Notes: a model not told the origin generated them from the letters alone. A DNA stretch of 34,445 nucleotides from Alistipes sp. (GCA_019422485.1 JAHZDG010000003.1:72684-107128); one strand, 5' to 3'. Numbered from the stretch's first letter, positions 17,410 to 25,732 are shown. Numbers and translations: made by a program.

Positions 17410-17727
17410 ATGGAAGATTTCTTTTTGGATATCGTATATAAGGATAAGAGAGTGCGCTTCCGGATTGTCAACCCGCATGCTCCATTGCATACGCTGATGA
17501 ATAATCTGCGGCATGCTATCGGGAAAGACGGGCGGTTGATTTTCGACTTTCCGTCGATCGATCAGACGGGTGCGCCGCTGGATTATTTCTTCGGGAAAGA
17601 AGATCCGATGACCCATGAGGTCCGGGTGTTGCGCCCCCGCATCGGAAAAACCGACCAGACGTTGGCGGATTATAACGTTAATAATGGCGATACGGTCTTT
17701 CTGATTCCCGATCCATTTCCCGGATAA
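17410..17727 (+). CDS. YukD/ubiquitin-like protein ending in glycine
   Basis: This 105-residue protein looks like a ubiquitin-like beta-grasp protein of the YukD type. The N-terminus has two strands around residues 5-20, then a helix (LHTLMNNLRHAIG), then LIFDF near 43, and the final part runs QTLADYNVNNGDTVFLIP, the 'tl.e..i.dGd.i.l..' ending of YukD/EsaB and other Ubls. The last residues are DPFPG, so a free glycine is already exposed and no processing peptidase is needed. It lies between the TssF-like gene and an E2 gene (20 nt before it), and E1 is in the same operon. The substrate is unknown. Fold assignment is by pattern, not by a database search. Confidence 0.75.
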   Translation: MEDFFLDIVYKDKRVRFRIVNPHAPLHTLMNNLRHAIGKDGRLIFDFPSIDQTGAPLDYFFGKEDPMTHEVRVLRPRIGKTDQTLADYNVNNGDTVFLIPDPFPG

Positions 17728-17747
17728 ACGAAACACCTGCTGTCGCT

Positions 17748-18386
17748 ATGCCAACCGCATCGAAACATTGGTCCGATTTCGATCCCCTTTCGTTGACCGG
17801 AAGGAATCGCCGCTTGCTTCATGAGTGGAGCGAGTTGGATCGTGCGCTGGCATCCCGTCCGGAGTTGGACTATCGCATCGTTCAACGCAATGCACAGGGG
17901 CTGCCGACGGGGTATGAAGTGACGTATCACGTTCGATCCATTTGCGGGGTGGAACGCATCGAACGACTGCAGGAGACCGAAGTCTCGCATCCGCCCCTTT
18001 TTGCGACGGAGTTTTGTTTGCGGATCACGTTGCCGGAACATTATCCGTGCATCGATGCTCCGGCGGAATTCCGCTTTGTGACGCATCGGGAGGAGAGGAA
18101 AATTCCGCATCCCTGGCATCCGAATATCCGCTATTTCGGAGAGTTTGCCGGGCGGGTCTGCCTGAATACCCCCGATACGTATGCGGGTTTGGCCTGGTGT
18201 GTGGAGCGTATCTCCCACTACCTGAATTATGATCGCTATCATGCCCGTCCGGAACCGCCTTATCCCGAGGATATGAAGGTGGCCGAATGGGTGGTCCGAG
18301 AGGGTGAACCGCGGGGCTGGATCTATTTTGAGGATCAGAGATCGGAAGCAGGCCACGAGCTTGTGGATGAAAAGATAGGGGTGTGA
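17748..18386 (+). CDS. E2-like ubiquitin-conjugating enzyme
   Basis: This 212-residue protein carries the main motifs of an active E2. The segment LRITLPEHYPCIDAPAEF at residues 91-108 is the E2 'YPx.PP.v.F' region, and FVTH follows. H124-P125-N126 is the HPN motif of the oxyanion/Asn site. C138 in GRVCLN is at the position of the catalytic Cys, 11 residues beyond HPN and a little further than in most eukaryotic E2s. A helix (YAGLAWCVERISHYLNY) follows, then a charged tail of 50 residues. It should take the Ubl from the upstream E1 and pass it to a Lys or to a RING-containing partner. Such a partner occurs in the last gene of this operon. Confidence 0.83.
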   Translation: MPTASKHWSDFDPLSLTGRNRRLLHEWSELDRALASRPELDYRIVQRNAQGLPTGYEVTYHVRSICGVERIERLQETEVSHPPLFATEFCLRITLPEHYPCIDAPAEFRFVTHREERKIPHPWHPNIRYFGEFAGRVCLNTPDTYAGLAWCVERISHYLNYDRYHARPEPPYPEDMKVAEWVVREGEPRGWIYFEDQRSEAGHELVDEKIGV

Positions 18387-18401
18387 CCCTTACGCTGATA
18401 A

Positions 18402-19574
18402 ATGAAACGAAGGCTTATGAAATGCTGGAAGAAAATACTATATGCACTGTGTTTGCTTAGTTTTCCGATGATGGCGAAAGCTCAGACGGTTAAGCAGATA
18501 GAGGTGTCGGAAAGTCAACCCTATGTGGATCATGTGACCCTGATGCCGGGGGCGTCCGACCGGGATCTGTTGGTGAAAATCGCTTTTGATGAGCCGAACA
18601 ATAGTCTGACGGTCAGCCTGATTTCGTATCGGAAACTGTTTGTGTTCCAGACCGATGTTCGTTATTCCCAGGCGGTTCGGTGCCGGAAACTGCATCCCGA
18701 AAAATTGCCTTATGTCGTTGCTTCGGATGAGCAGGCCTCGTATGTCGTTTCCAAACCGCTGAAAAAATCCCTTCAGGACGGGAAAAAGCATATTTTCAAA
18801 CGCTGGATCGACTACAAGGGACTTCAACCGCAGCCGGTTGAATACAAAATGGTGAATGATTATATCGAACAACGGTTTGATATTCTGTATAAAGAGGCGA
18901 ATGTTTCGATCACGCTGCGGGATGTGCTGTTGATGGAGGGGCCGCTTACCCGTAAAAAACATCCGGTGTATGAACTGCTTTCGGTGACCGATCTGGATCG
19001 TACGTATGAGATTGCCATTCAGCGTGATCCCTGCTACGGCAAGGAAGAGGCTCTGCAAGCGGCGGCGGCACAGGTGGAAAGTATCAAGGCGGGTTATGAG
19101 GCTTTCGATCAGCGGTTCGGACGCTCTTTGCTGCTCGGTACCTCCGATCTCAAGCAGTTGTTCAATAAGATGAAATCCATGTTGTTGGAGCAATTCCCCC
19201 GGAAGGAAGAAACTTCGGAGTGTCCGGAAATCCAGGCCTGTATCGACCAGTATAATCAATATGTGGATTCGATCCAGTCGGTTCAGGGGCGTTTTAGGAG
19301 CATGTCTCGCTCAGGGGCACCCACGACGACTTTGGGGCTGAGCGGCGATTACATCCTGACGATGGCTCGGCGCATCGACAACCATGTCAACCGTTGGCTG
19401 TTGTCGTCGGATAAGATCGAAAGACGGGATTTGGAAACCGCCTGCCGGCAGTTGATCGATCAGGTGCGTGGCCATCTGCAGGGCGCGACGGAGATCAGTG
19501 CCAGCCAACGGGAGGCTTTGCGGGTTTTTTATGAGGCGGAAAACTATTTTCGCCGGACATGTGTAAATAAGTGA
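18402..19574 (+). CDS. Exported protein of unknown function in the T6SS operon, 390 aa
   Basis: I do not recognise a family. The protein has a signal peptide with a basic start and a cleavage site after MMAKAQ at about residue 28 (ATG at 18417 is an alternative start). The mature part has about 170 residues of beta structure (VDHVTLMPGASDRDLLVKIA, VSLISYRKLFVFQT), then a mainly helical section from about 205 (EALQAAAAQVESIKAGYEAF) to the end. Position is that of the Bacteroidota-specific envelope genes tssO-tssR that replace TssJLM in T6SS subtype iii, so a periplasmic part of the trans-envelope complex is likely. It overlaps or abuts the next gene at TGA/GTG. Confidence 0.65.
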   Translation: MKRRLMKCWKKILYALCLLSFPMMAKAQTVKQIEVSESQPYVDHVTLMPGASDRDLLVKIAFDEPNNSLTVSLISYRKLFVFQTDVRYSQAVRCRKLHPEKLPYVVASDEQASYVVSKPLKKSLQDGKKHIFKRWIDYKGLQPQPVEYKMVNDYIEQRFDILYKEANVSITLRDVLLMEGPLTRKKHPVYELLSVTDLDRTYEIAIQRDPCYGKEEALQAAAAQVESIKAGYEAFDQRFGRSLLLGTSDLKQLFNKMKSMLLEQFPRKEETSECPEIQACIDQYNQYVDSIQSVQGRFRSMSRSGAPTTTLGLSGDYILTMARRIDNHVNRWLLSSDKIERRDLETACRQLIDQVRGHLQGATEISASQREALRVFYEAENYFRRTCVNK

Positions 19575-19579
19575 CACGT

Positions 19580-20425
19580 ATGAAGGGAGTCAAACATATC
19601 CGACGGGGAGGACTTGTTGGCTGGTTGTGCGGTTGGATGCTGCTGGGAAGCCTTTCGGCCTGGAGCCAGGACGGGGATTACTACACCGATGCCGGGCAAA
19701 TTTTGGAGATAGAGAGCAGGATGCTCTATTTCTATGACCAGCTGCAAGAGTTGGCCGCTCAGATTCCGCAATACTCCTCGGATCAACTGTCGACCGCCGA
19801 TCAGCAGGTATTGACCATCGACACCAAATGGAATACCTATTATCAGTCGCGCCAGACGGAGATCGCCGAAGACGATTCGCTGTTGCAGATCGTGGCCAAT
19901 TACCAGTTGGCCAAACAGAATCTGTTGGATTCGATTGCCAGCAAAAAACATTTTTATGAGTCAGAAGCGCGCTTTTCGGAGGCGGAAACCTTTTTTACGA
20001 CTCAGGACAGCGTTTATCAGCAGCTTTACAAAACGGCCTTCGAATACTCTCTGCTGAAAACGTTGGCCCCTCAGCTCGAACAACTCAAGGGGCGCGAACA
20101 GATGTTGTCCGAGGAGATGCAGCAACAATATGAGACGGCCAAAAGCCTGGCTCAGGAGTTTGCATCGTTCCAGCCTCGCTTTCAGCCGCTGGAGGAGAAA
20201 TATCTTACGTTGAAGAATACCTCCGAACAGATTCAGGCCTTGGAATACAAGTCCTGGTTGCAACGAATCAAAGATTATTTGTACAGTTTGGCCGCCGTGG
20301 CGATCATTCTGATGTTCATCAATATGGTGCAGGCTAAAATCAAAGTGTTGAAACAGGCGCGTGAAAATGCGAAAAAGCTGCGCGATATGATGAACCCGGA
20401 TCAAACGGATTACCCGACCATCTAA
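19580..20425 (+). CDS. Exported coiled-coil membrane protein in the T6SS operon
   Basis: This 281-residue protein starts at ATG 19580. A GTG at 19571 overlaps the upstream stop codon and would add three residues. A signal peptide ends near LSAWSQ at about residue 29. Residues about 35-230 are helical and charged, with long coiled-coil runs (LVATLAPQLEQL-type heptads, EQMLSEEMQQQYETAKSLAQ). One membrane segment lies at about 237-257 (LYSLAAVAIILMFINMV), followed by a short basic cytoplasmic tail. The layout places a periplasmic stalk on a membrane anchor, suitable for an envelope-spanning T6SS complex. It resembles no named family I can state with confidence. Confidence 0.65.
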   Translation: MKGVKHIRRGGLVGWLCGWMLLGSLSAWSQDGDYYTDAGQILEIESRMLYFYDQLQELAAQIPQYSSDQLSTADQQVLTIDTKWNTYYQSRQTEIAEDDSLLQIVANYQLAKQNLLDSIASKKHFYESEARFSEAETFFTTQDSVYQQLYKTAFEYSLLKTLAPQLEQLKGREQMLSEEMQQQYETAKSLAQEFASFQPRFQPLEEKYLTLKNTSEQIQALEYKSWLQRIKDYLYSLAAVAIILMFINMVQAKIKVLKQARENAKKLRDMMNPDQTDYPTI

Positions 20426-20453
20426 ACCCTACATTCGATAACCATCGTACACC

Positions 20454-22880
20454 ATGAATAGTCGTAACCTGTCCTTTGTCTTGATGTGGTTCCTGCTGCT
20501 GGGAAGTTGGGGCTGCACGGAGTTTACGTCTAACAACAAGTCGTATCAGGAGGATGTCTCACTGCATATTATTAGTGTCGATTTCGACTCTACCTATAAA
20601 CACTTGTATGCGAACGTTCAGATCAACGACAGCATTACCTCCCTGTTGTTGAACAACGATACCTCTCTGCATTTTAAAACCGAGGAGCTGGTTAAAGGCA
20701 ATATGTACGATCCTCGGACGCAACCGGTCCTGGAAGGGTACGAGAACCTCAAGATTCAGGAACTCTCCAAACTGAATCTGGATATTCTGGTGTTGGCCGA
20801 TCTGACGCTGGATTCGGTGGAGGTGGCCAATCAAAGTAGAACCGTTCGGAACCTGGAGAAGCTTTTCTCGAATCATCCGATGCGGATTGCCTTTATGAAC
20901 GGTACCGAGGTTTCCGAAACGATGGAGGCGACCGACTATGTTTTGGACAACTATTTCAAACCTGTCTCCGGCCAGAAATACCTCTATCGTTCGCTGTTCT
21001 CAAAAATCGAAGAGTTTACCCGCGATACGGTTCAGTCGGCTCCCCGTGCATCGGCCGATTCCATGAACCAAGCAGCCCCCCAAAAAATTCTTCTGGTGTT
21101 CTCGGACGGGAAAGTGTACGATGCGGATAATGCACCGGTGGACCCGAAACACTTTACGCTGCAGCATGAATTGGCGCAGCGTTGTGATTCGATGCTGGGG
21201 CTTTCGCTGTTTTACGTCAATCTCGAAGCTCCTGCCACGGGAGGGGGAAGCGCTGATCCGGGAACCGGAGTGGGACAAACGGATCAGGAGGCGAAAACCT
21301 TTCTGACGCTGCTCTGTCAAAAAACCGGCGGGAAATACCTGGAGACTTTTGATCAGAATCAGATGCTGAATGACATCGTCAAGCAGTTCAATCCGGATAA
21401 TGCGGATTATCGCTTTACGTTTGTCAATCCCGATTTTAAGATCTATCGGGGGCTGGAGCGGAAACTGCAAATCGAATGTTATACGGGTGACAGCCTGATT
21501 GCTACCGATTACATCAATTATAACGCCGGGAGTCTCTATAATCCGGTGATCATTAATGGCCTGACGACTTTCCAGGTTATTGTGCAGGGAGGCCTGTTGG
21601 GCTTGTTGACGATCGGATTGCTGTATCTCTTTTTCCAGTTTATTCTGCCGGCCATCAGCTACTTCCTCTTCAAACGGAAGTTCGTTACCCGGTATACCCA
21701 TAAGAATATGAGTTATAACGGGGTGTTGGTCGATCAGTCGTGTTATTTCTGCAAGGCTCCGTTTGTGGAGGGGGATGAGATCGTGGTGAAGTGCCAGCAT
21801 GTGATGCATAAGTCGTGCTGGGATGAAAACGAATACAAATGCCCGGAATATGGCCGGAATTGTAAGCACGGAAGCCACTATTACAATAAGTATAATCTGT
21901 GGGATGGCCGTAATGCTTCGTTCTATTTCTCCTGGATTCTGGCCGGGGCTTGTGCCGGTCTGATCGCCTGGATCAGTTTTACGGCCAATGCCCATTACAA
22001 TGGCAATCTGTTCCTGGTTCAACTCATTCACATGATGTTTGACCTCGATCCCCATTCGGCTCAGGCTACTTTGCTCATGGAAGAATACGGGAGCCACCTC
22101 TTTTATCTGCCGTTTTATGGCATGAACATCGGATTTTTCCTGACCCTCTCGCTGAGCCTGCTCACCGGGCATGGCCGATGGTGGTGGAAACGTTCGCTGT
22201 TGGTGGCGGCAAAAGCCATTGTCGGGGGTGTCTTCGGATATTTATCCTTCTTCCTGGGATGTATTTTGTCAATTTCGTTGAATTTCAGCGATAACTCTTT
22301 CCTGGTAGACTGGATTCCCTGGATGCTCAGCGGTTTCCTGATTGCGTTTGTGGTGGCTTATGGCACCGACATCAAACTCAAAAAGGCCCTGGTCGGCGCC
22401 GCTATTTCCATCGTCTTCGGTTTGGGCTCCATGTATTTGTGGTCGTTTGCGTTCAGCGCTCAAATCGACACCCGCGAATTCTTGCTGTTGAGCTACATGA
22501 TCTATTGCATCGGGTTTGCGGTCAGTGTGGCGGTTACCAGTCCGAAGTCGGAACGTTATTTCCTGCGGGTGGAAGGCCCGATCAAAGAAATGGATATTGC
22601 CGTCTACAAATGGATGAATGCCTCGGTTTTAAGCAAACGGGTGGTGATCGGCAAGTCGGTCAACTGTGATTTGCAGATGTCGTGGGATATCACCAGTCCC
22701 ATTGCTCCGGAACAGGCGGTGGTGAAAATGGTGAATGGCTACCTTTATCTGATCGCTTTGGAGGAAGGGGTGACTTTTGACAAAACGCCGCTCAAACCGC
22801 ACGTGAAGAAACGCCTGTATCACGGCTCCAAATTCCTCATCGGCAAAACGACCTTTACCTATATCGAAAAAGACTTATAA
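20454..22880 (+). CDS. vWA-like / RING-H2 / multi-TM / FHA-like membrane protein
   Basis: This 808-residue protein may be the E3 component and the end of the operon. A lipoprotein-type signal with a Cys at residue 21 (SWGC) precedes an exported region with a vWA-like fold: LDILVLADLTLDS, LLVFSDGKV and a final CQKTGGKYLETFDQN. Its MIDAS is degenerate. TM1 lies at about 374-398. A cytoplasmic zinc finger follows: C430, C433, C447, H449, H452, C455, C463 and C470, a RING-H2 pattern (C-x2-C-x13-C-x-H-x2-H-x2-C-x7-C-x6-C) whose last spacing is longer than the usual x2. About six more TM helices end at about 695. Residues about 725-808 look FHA-like (VVIGKSVNCDLQ) but lack the usual Arg and Ser-x-x-His. 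The topology puts RING and FHA in the cytoplasm. It may relate to TssR. Confidence 0.75.
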   Translation: MNSRNLSFVLMWFLLLGSWGCTEFTSNNKSYQEDVSLHIISVDFDSTYKHLYANVQINDSITSLLLNNDTSLHFKTEELVKGNMYDPRTQPVLEGYENLKIQELSKLNLDILVLADLTLDSVEVANQSRTVRNLEKLFSNHPMRIAFMNGTEVSETMEATDYVLDNYFKPVSGQKYLYRSLFSKIEEFTRDTVQSAPRASADSMNQAAPQKILLVFSDGKVYDADNAPVDPKHFTLQHELAQRCDSMLGLSLFYVNLEAPATGGGSADPGTGVGQTDQEAKTFLTLLCQKTGGKYLETFDQNQMLNDIVKQFNPDNADYRFTFVNPDFKIYRGLERKLQIECYTGDSLIATDYINYNAGSLYNPVIINGLTTFQVIVQGGLLGLLTIGLLYLFFQFILPAISYFLFKRKFVTRYTHKNMSYNGVLVDQSCYFCKAPFVEGDEIVVKCQHVMHKSCWDENEYKCPEYGRNCKHGSHYYNKYNLWDGRNASFYFSWILAGACAGLIAWISFTANAHYNGNLFLVQLIHMMFDLDPHSAQATLLMEEYGSHLFYLPFYGMNIGFFLTLSLSLLTGHGRWWWKRSLLVAAKAIVGGVFGYLSFFLGCILSISLNFSDNSFLVDWIPWMLSGFLIAFVVAYGTDIKLKKALVGAAISIVFGLGSMYLWSFAFSAQIDTREFLLLSYMIYCIGFAVSVAVTSPKSERYFLRVEGPIKEMDIAVYKWMNASVLSKRVVIGKSVNCDLQMSWDITSPIAPEQAVVKMVNGYLYLIALEEGVTFDKTPLKPHVKKRLYHGSKFLIGKTTFTYIEKDL

Positions 22881-22975
22881 TCCCGAGACGAAGGTATGTT
22901 CGGGGCTGTAGCTGGTCGGTTTCATGCGTTGAGTGATCGGTTTGCGTTCCGCATGAATGGGACCGGCGTAGTTAA

Positions 22976-23005
22976 AGAAGAGGTGTGTAAGAGTACACCT
23001 CTTCT
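22976..23005. terminator. Strong bidirectional terminator between T6SS and mtaD units
   Basis: AGAAGAGGTGT (22976-22986) and ACACCTCTTCT (22995-23005) form a perfect 11-bp stem over an 8-nt loop between two convergent genes. A weak T run (GTCGTATTT) follows on the + strand, and CTTTAAC follows on the - strand. A shorter stem, TTCATGC with GCATGAA (22921-22957), lies just before it. Confidence 0.7.
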
Positions 23006-23048
23006 GTCGTATTTAGCCCAAAGTGGAGCTGAAGGTTAGAAGACGGAG

Positions 23049-24377
23049 TTACAGACGGGCTTCGATGGCCTTTACGCATCGAACGGCTTCGGCTCTTAAA
23101 TCCGCCAAAGAGGCTCCGCAAAGCGAACCTTCCCGTACTACTATTTTCCCCTGAACAATCACTGTTTCCACATCGAAGGCTTTGGCGCTGTAAGCCAGAT
23201 TGGCGATCCAGTCGTGGCAGGGGGTCAGGTGAGCCCGACGCGTATCGATCAACAGCAGGTCGGCACGGGCTCCGGGTGCAATGATCCCCAACTCGCCGGC
23301 CATGCCAAGAGCCCGAGCCCCTTCTACCGTGGCCATCTGCAAGGTTTCATAGGCTGACAATGCACAGGGATCTCCGGTCGATACTTTCTGCAACAGAGAG
23401 CCGGTTCGCATCTCTTCCCACATATCCAGGTCATTGTTGGACGACGGACCGTCGGTCCCGAAACCGACGGCCAATCCCTGTGCCCGCATGCGGGTCACGG
23501 GGGCAATGCCGCTGGCCAGTTTCATGTTGCTGTGCGGATTGTGTGCGACAGCGACCTGGTAGCGGTTGAAAATCTCCATGTCGGAGTCGCTCAGGTAGAC
23601 ACAGTGAGCCGCCAGGGTCGGGTATTCGAACATCCCGACATCGCGCAGGTATTCGGTCGGGGTTTTGCCGTAGGTTTCCCGGATGATGCGCTGTTCGTCC
23701 TGGGTTTCGCTCACATGGGTGTGGATGCCGACCCCGAAACGTTCGCATAAGGCCAGAGCCTTTTTCAGCGTGTCGGGCGGACAGGTATAGGGAGCATGGG
23801 GGGCAATGCGGACCTGGATGCGATCATCGGTTTTTAAGGCCGGATCTTGCAGAATGCGGAGAGCTTCCGGTTCGAAAGTGTCGTAATTGCCGCCGACAAA
23901 GGTGGGGCAGATAACCCCCCGAATGCCGCTTTCGCGGGCCGCCCGGATCACCTCATCGGCGTGCCAATACATATCCACGAAGGTCGTCGTGCCGCCCAAT
24001 AACATCTCGGCAATGCCCAGTCGGGCTCCCCAATAGACATCTTCGGCGGTCATTTTCGCTTCGAACGGCCAGATCTTTTCGGTCAGCCACGGCATCAGGG
24101 CCATATCGTCGGCGTATCCACGCAGCAAGGTCATCGACACATGGTTGTGCAGGTTGATCAAGCCCGGCATCAGAATGCGGTCCGTACCGTCGAGCACAGT
24201 CAGATCGTTCGGGTGAGTCTGCCGGAAGTGCAGCTCTTCTTCCTGTACGGCTTCGGATGGCCCGGCGAACAGGATGCGTCCGTCAGAAATTCCCACCGTT
24301 CCGGTATAATATTTAGAAGCATCGGCCGCAGAGGCCGTCATGGGCAGTACCGTTGCCCCGACAATCAGTATGTGCAT
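23049..24377 (-). CDS. mtaD: MtaD/SsnA-family amidohydrolase (5'-methylthioadenosine/S-adenosylhomocysteine deaminase-like)
   Basis: This protein (442 residues) is a metal-dependent amidohydrolase of the MtaD/SsnA group. It probably deaminates 5'-methylthioadenosine or S-adenosylhomocysteine in purine and methionine salvage. Key sites are HNH after LMPGLIN (metal ligands), GGTTTFVDMYWHAD, APHAPYTCPP, HTHVSE (ligand), AHCVYLSDSDM and a GTDGPSSNND metal/catalytic Asp segment. The start at 24377 (MHILIVGATVLPMT) fits the family N-terminus. An upstream start at 24485 would overlap the previous gene and add 36 non-conserved residues, so I rejected it. It lies in the same - strand unit as a lipoprotein gene. 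Family is sure; the exact substrate is not. Confidence 0.83.
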   Translation of the reverse strand: MHILIVGATVLPMTASAADASKYYTGTVGISDGRILFAGPSEAVQEEELHFRQTHPNDLTVLDGTDRILMPGLINLHNHVSMTLLRGYADDMALMPWLTEKIWPFEAKMTAEDVYWGARLGIAEMLLGGTTTFVDMYWHADEVIRAARESGIRGVICPTFVGGNYDTFEPEALRILQDPALKTDDRIQVRIAPHAPYTCPPDTLKKALALCERFGVGIHTHVSETQDEQRIIRETYGKTPTEYLRDVGMFEYPTLAAHCVYLSDSDMEIFNRYQVAVAHNPHSNMKLASGIAPVTRMRAQGLAVGFGTDGPSSNNDLDMWEEMRTGSLLQKVSTGDPCALSAYETLQMATVEGARALGMAGELGIIAPGARADLLLIDTRRAHLTPCHDWIANLAYSAKAFDVETVIVQGKIVVREGSLCGASLADLRAEAVRCVKAIEARL

Positions 24378-24457
24378 GATTCTGGGTAATGATTTTAGTG
24401 GCTCTATCGGTAAAAGACCGTCGGCAAAGATCCGATGCGGTCCGTATTTGTTTGCCA

Positions 24458-25168
24458 TCACAGGCTCCCGGACAGCGTCTCCCACGAATGGAGGTAGGCT
24501 TGGAGACTGTTGACGTATGAGCGGTTTGTTAGCAAGGAGCGGATATGTTCCACCCTTTTATCGATCGAAGGGGAAGAAACCGTTGATGAATCCGGATGTT
24601 CTTCGCTGCTGTATCGTTCGAGCACCTTCCGGAGCCTGTCCATGGTTTGTTCCACATCGGTGGAAGAGGTAGCTTCCGGTGCTGACCAGTCGTGATAACG
24701 ATGCAGGTAATATTCCGTATAGGCCGGAATACGATAGCCGGCATGCTGGAAAAGGGTGCCGTTCCCGGATCCTTTTTTCAACAGGTCGTTGAGCGTATAG
24801 AATATGTCGTACAACGTGTTCCGCTCCGTGCGGTAATCGGTATTCCCGAGCGACTGCGCCAGGTAGTCGGTCAGCCAGACACAGTAGATGTCGAAGCCCG
24901 GTTCTCCGAGGAAAACCGCTGGCAGAGAGTCGTATTGCCGGGTGTATAGCGAGTCCGGATACATGACCGGGACCCGGGCAAAAAGACGTTCTGCATCAAC
25001 GGCCAGTTGGGGATAGGCTTGAAGATTCTGCCGGCGAAACTGCTCAATGTGGGCGATCTCCTGGCGGACATTTCGAGAAAGCTTTGGTGAACGGCTGGCG
25101 CAGCCGAAGCAAAGCCCCAAACCTCCTATGCCGAGCACGATTTTTTCCCAGCCATTCATCTTCTTCAA
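24458..25168 (-). CDS. Lipoprotein of unknown function
   Basis: This 236-residue protein has an N-terminal hydrophobic signal ending in a Cys at residue 23 (GLCFGCAS), typical of a lipoprotein though the lipobox is imperfect. The mature part is mainly helical with Tyr- and charge-rich stretches (DYLAQSLGNTDYRTERNTLY) and no motif I recognise. It lies 59 nt downstream of rpiB and 80 nt upstream of mtaD on the - strand, and could be co-transcribed with them. Function is unknown. Confidence 0.6.
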   Translation of the reverse strand: MKKMNGWEKIVLGIGGLGLCFGCASRSPKLSRNVRQEIAHIEQFRRQNLQAYPQLAVDAERLFARVPVMYPDSLYTRQYDSLPAVFLGEPGFDIYCVWLTDYLAQSLGNTDYRTERNTLYDIFYTLNDLLKKGSGNGTLFQHAGYRIPAYTEYYLHRYHDWSAPEATSSTDVEQTMDRLRKVLERYSSEEHPDSSTVSSPSIDKRVEHIRSLLTNRSYVNSLQAYLHSWETLSGSL

Positions 25169-25227
25169 CGCTCCTCCTTATCACAAACTCCCAGTCCGAG
25201 TCAAAAGGATCGGGGTTATTTCCGGTT

Positions 25228-25671
25228 TTAGTGCAGCGGAATTTTTTCGATGCGACGCTGGTGACGACCTCCTTCGAAAGGCGTGTTCAGAAATTGATCC
25301 ACGATCTGAATGGCTTCGTCATTGGAGATGTAACGGGCCGGCATGGCGCAAATATTGGCGTCATTGTGGGCGCGGGCCAGGGAGGCGATCTCCGGTGTCC
25401 AGCACAGAGCCGAACGAATGCCTTGATGCTTGTTCAGGGTCATGTTGATGCCGTTTCCGCTGCCGCACATGGCCAGGCCGCGAGGCAGTTCGCCTTTTTC
25501 GATGGCTTCGGCCAGCGGATGGGCGTAATCGGGATAGTCGGTACTTTCGGGGCTGAAGGTGCCGAAATCATGCACATCGAAACCCTTGGAGTTCAGATAG
25601 CCGATCAAAAACTCTTTGAGTTCATATCCGGCGTGGTCGCTGGCAATGCCGATTTTTTTATCGTCTGTCAT
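25228..25671 (-). CDS. rpiB: Ribose-5-phosphate isomerase B
   Basis: RpiB interconverts ribose 5-phosphate and ribulose 5-phosphate in the pentose phosphate pathway. The 147 residues match the family length. The N-terminus has IGIASDHAGYELKEFL, and the active-site Cys lies in AMCGSGNGINMTLNK. The block HNDANICAMPARYI carries the conserved His-Asn. The C-terminal FEGGRHQRRIEKI is also typical. I prefer the ATG at 25671 over one at 25680. It is the first gene of a unit of its own, since a strong terminator (25695-25732) stands just upstream, behind the his operon. Confidence 0.9.
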   Translation of the reverse strand: MTDDKKIGIASDHAGYELKEFLIGYLNSKGFDVHDFGTFSPESTDYPDYAHPLAEAIEKGELPRGLAMCGSGNGINMTLNKHQGIRSALCWTPEIASLARAHNDANICAMPARYISNDEAIQIVDQFLNTPFEGGRHQRRIEKIPLH

Positions 25672-25694
25672 AAGGTCCATTTTCGAGGTGAAAG

Positions 25695-25732
25695 AAAACG
25701 GACCGGACACAGGAACGTATCCGGTCCGTTTT
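25695..25732 (-). terminator. Terminator at the end of the histidine operon
   Basis: On the - strand, the two arms (25720-25732 and 25695-25707) form a perfect 13-bp stem (AAAACGGACCGGA with TCCGGTCCGTTTT) over a 12-nt loop. The stem ends in TTTT, followed by CTTTC. It begins 11 nt after the hisIE stop codon, and is the expected end of the his transcript, separating it from rpiB. Confidence 0.85.

Noticed and set aside
22921..22957. Second stem TTCATGC with GCATGAA before the main terminator
   Set aside because: Only 7 bp with a 23-nt loop; too weak to call on its own.
24378..24485. Upstream start of the mtaD gene
   Set aside because: It would overlap the lipoprotein gene and add residues not found in the family; MHILIVGATVLP at 24377 is the family N-terminus.
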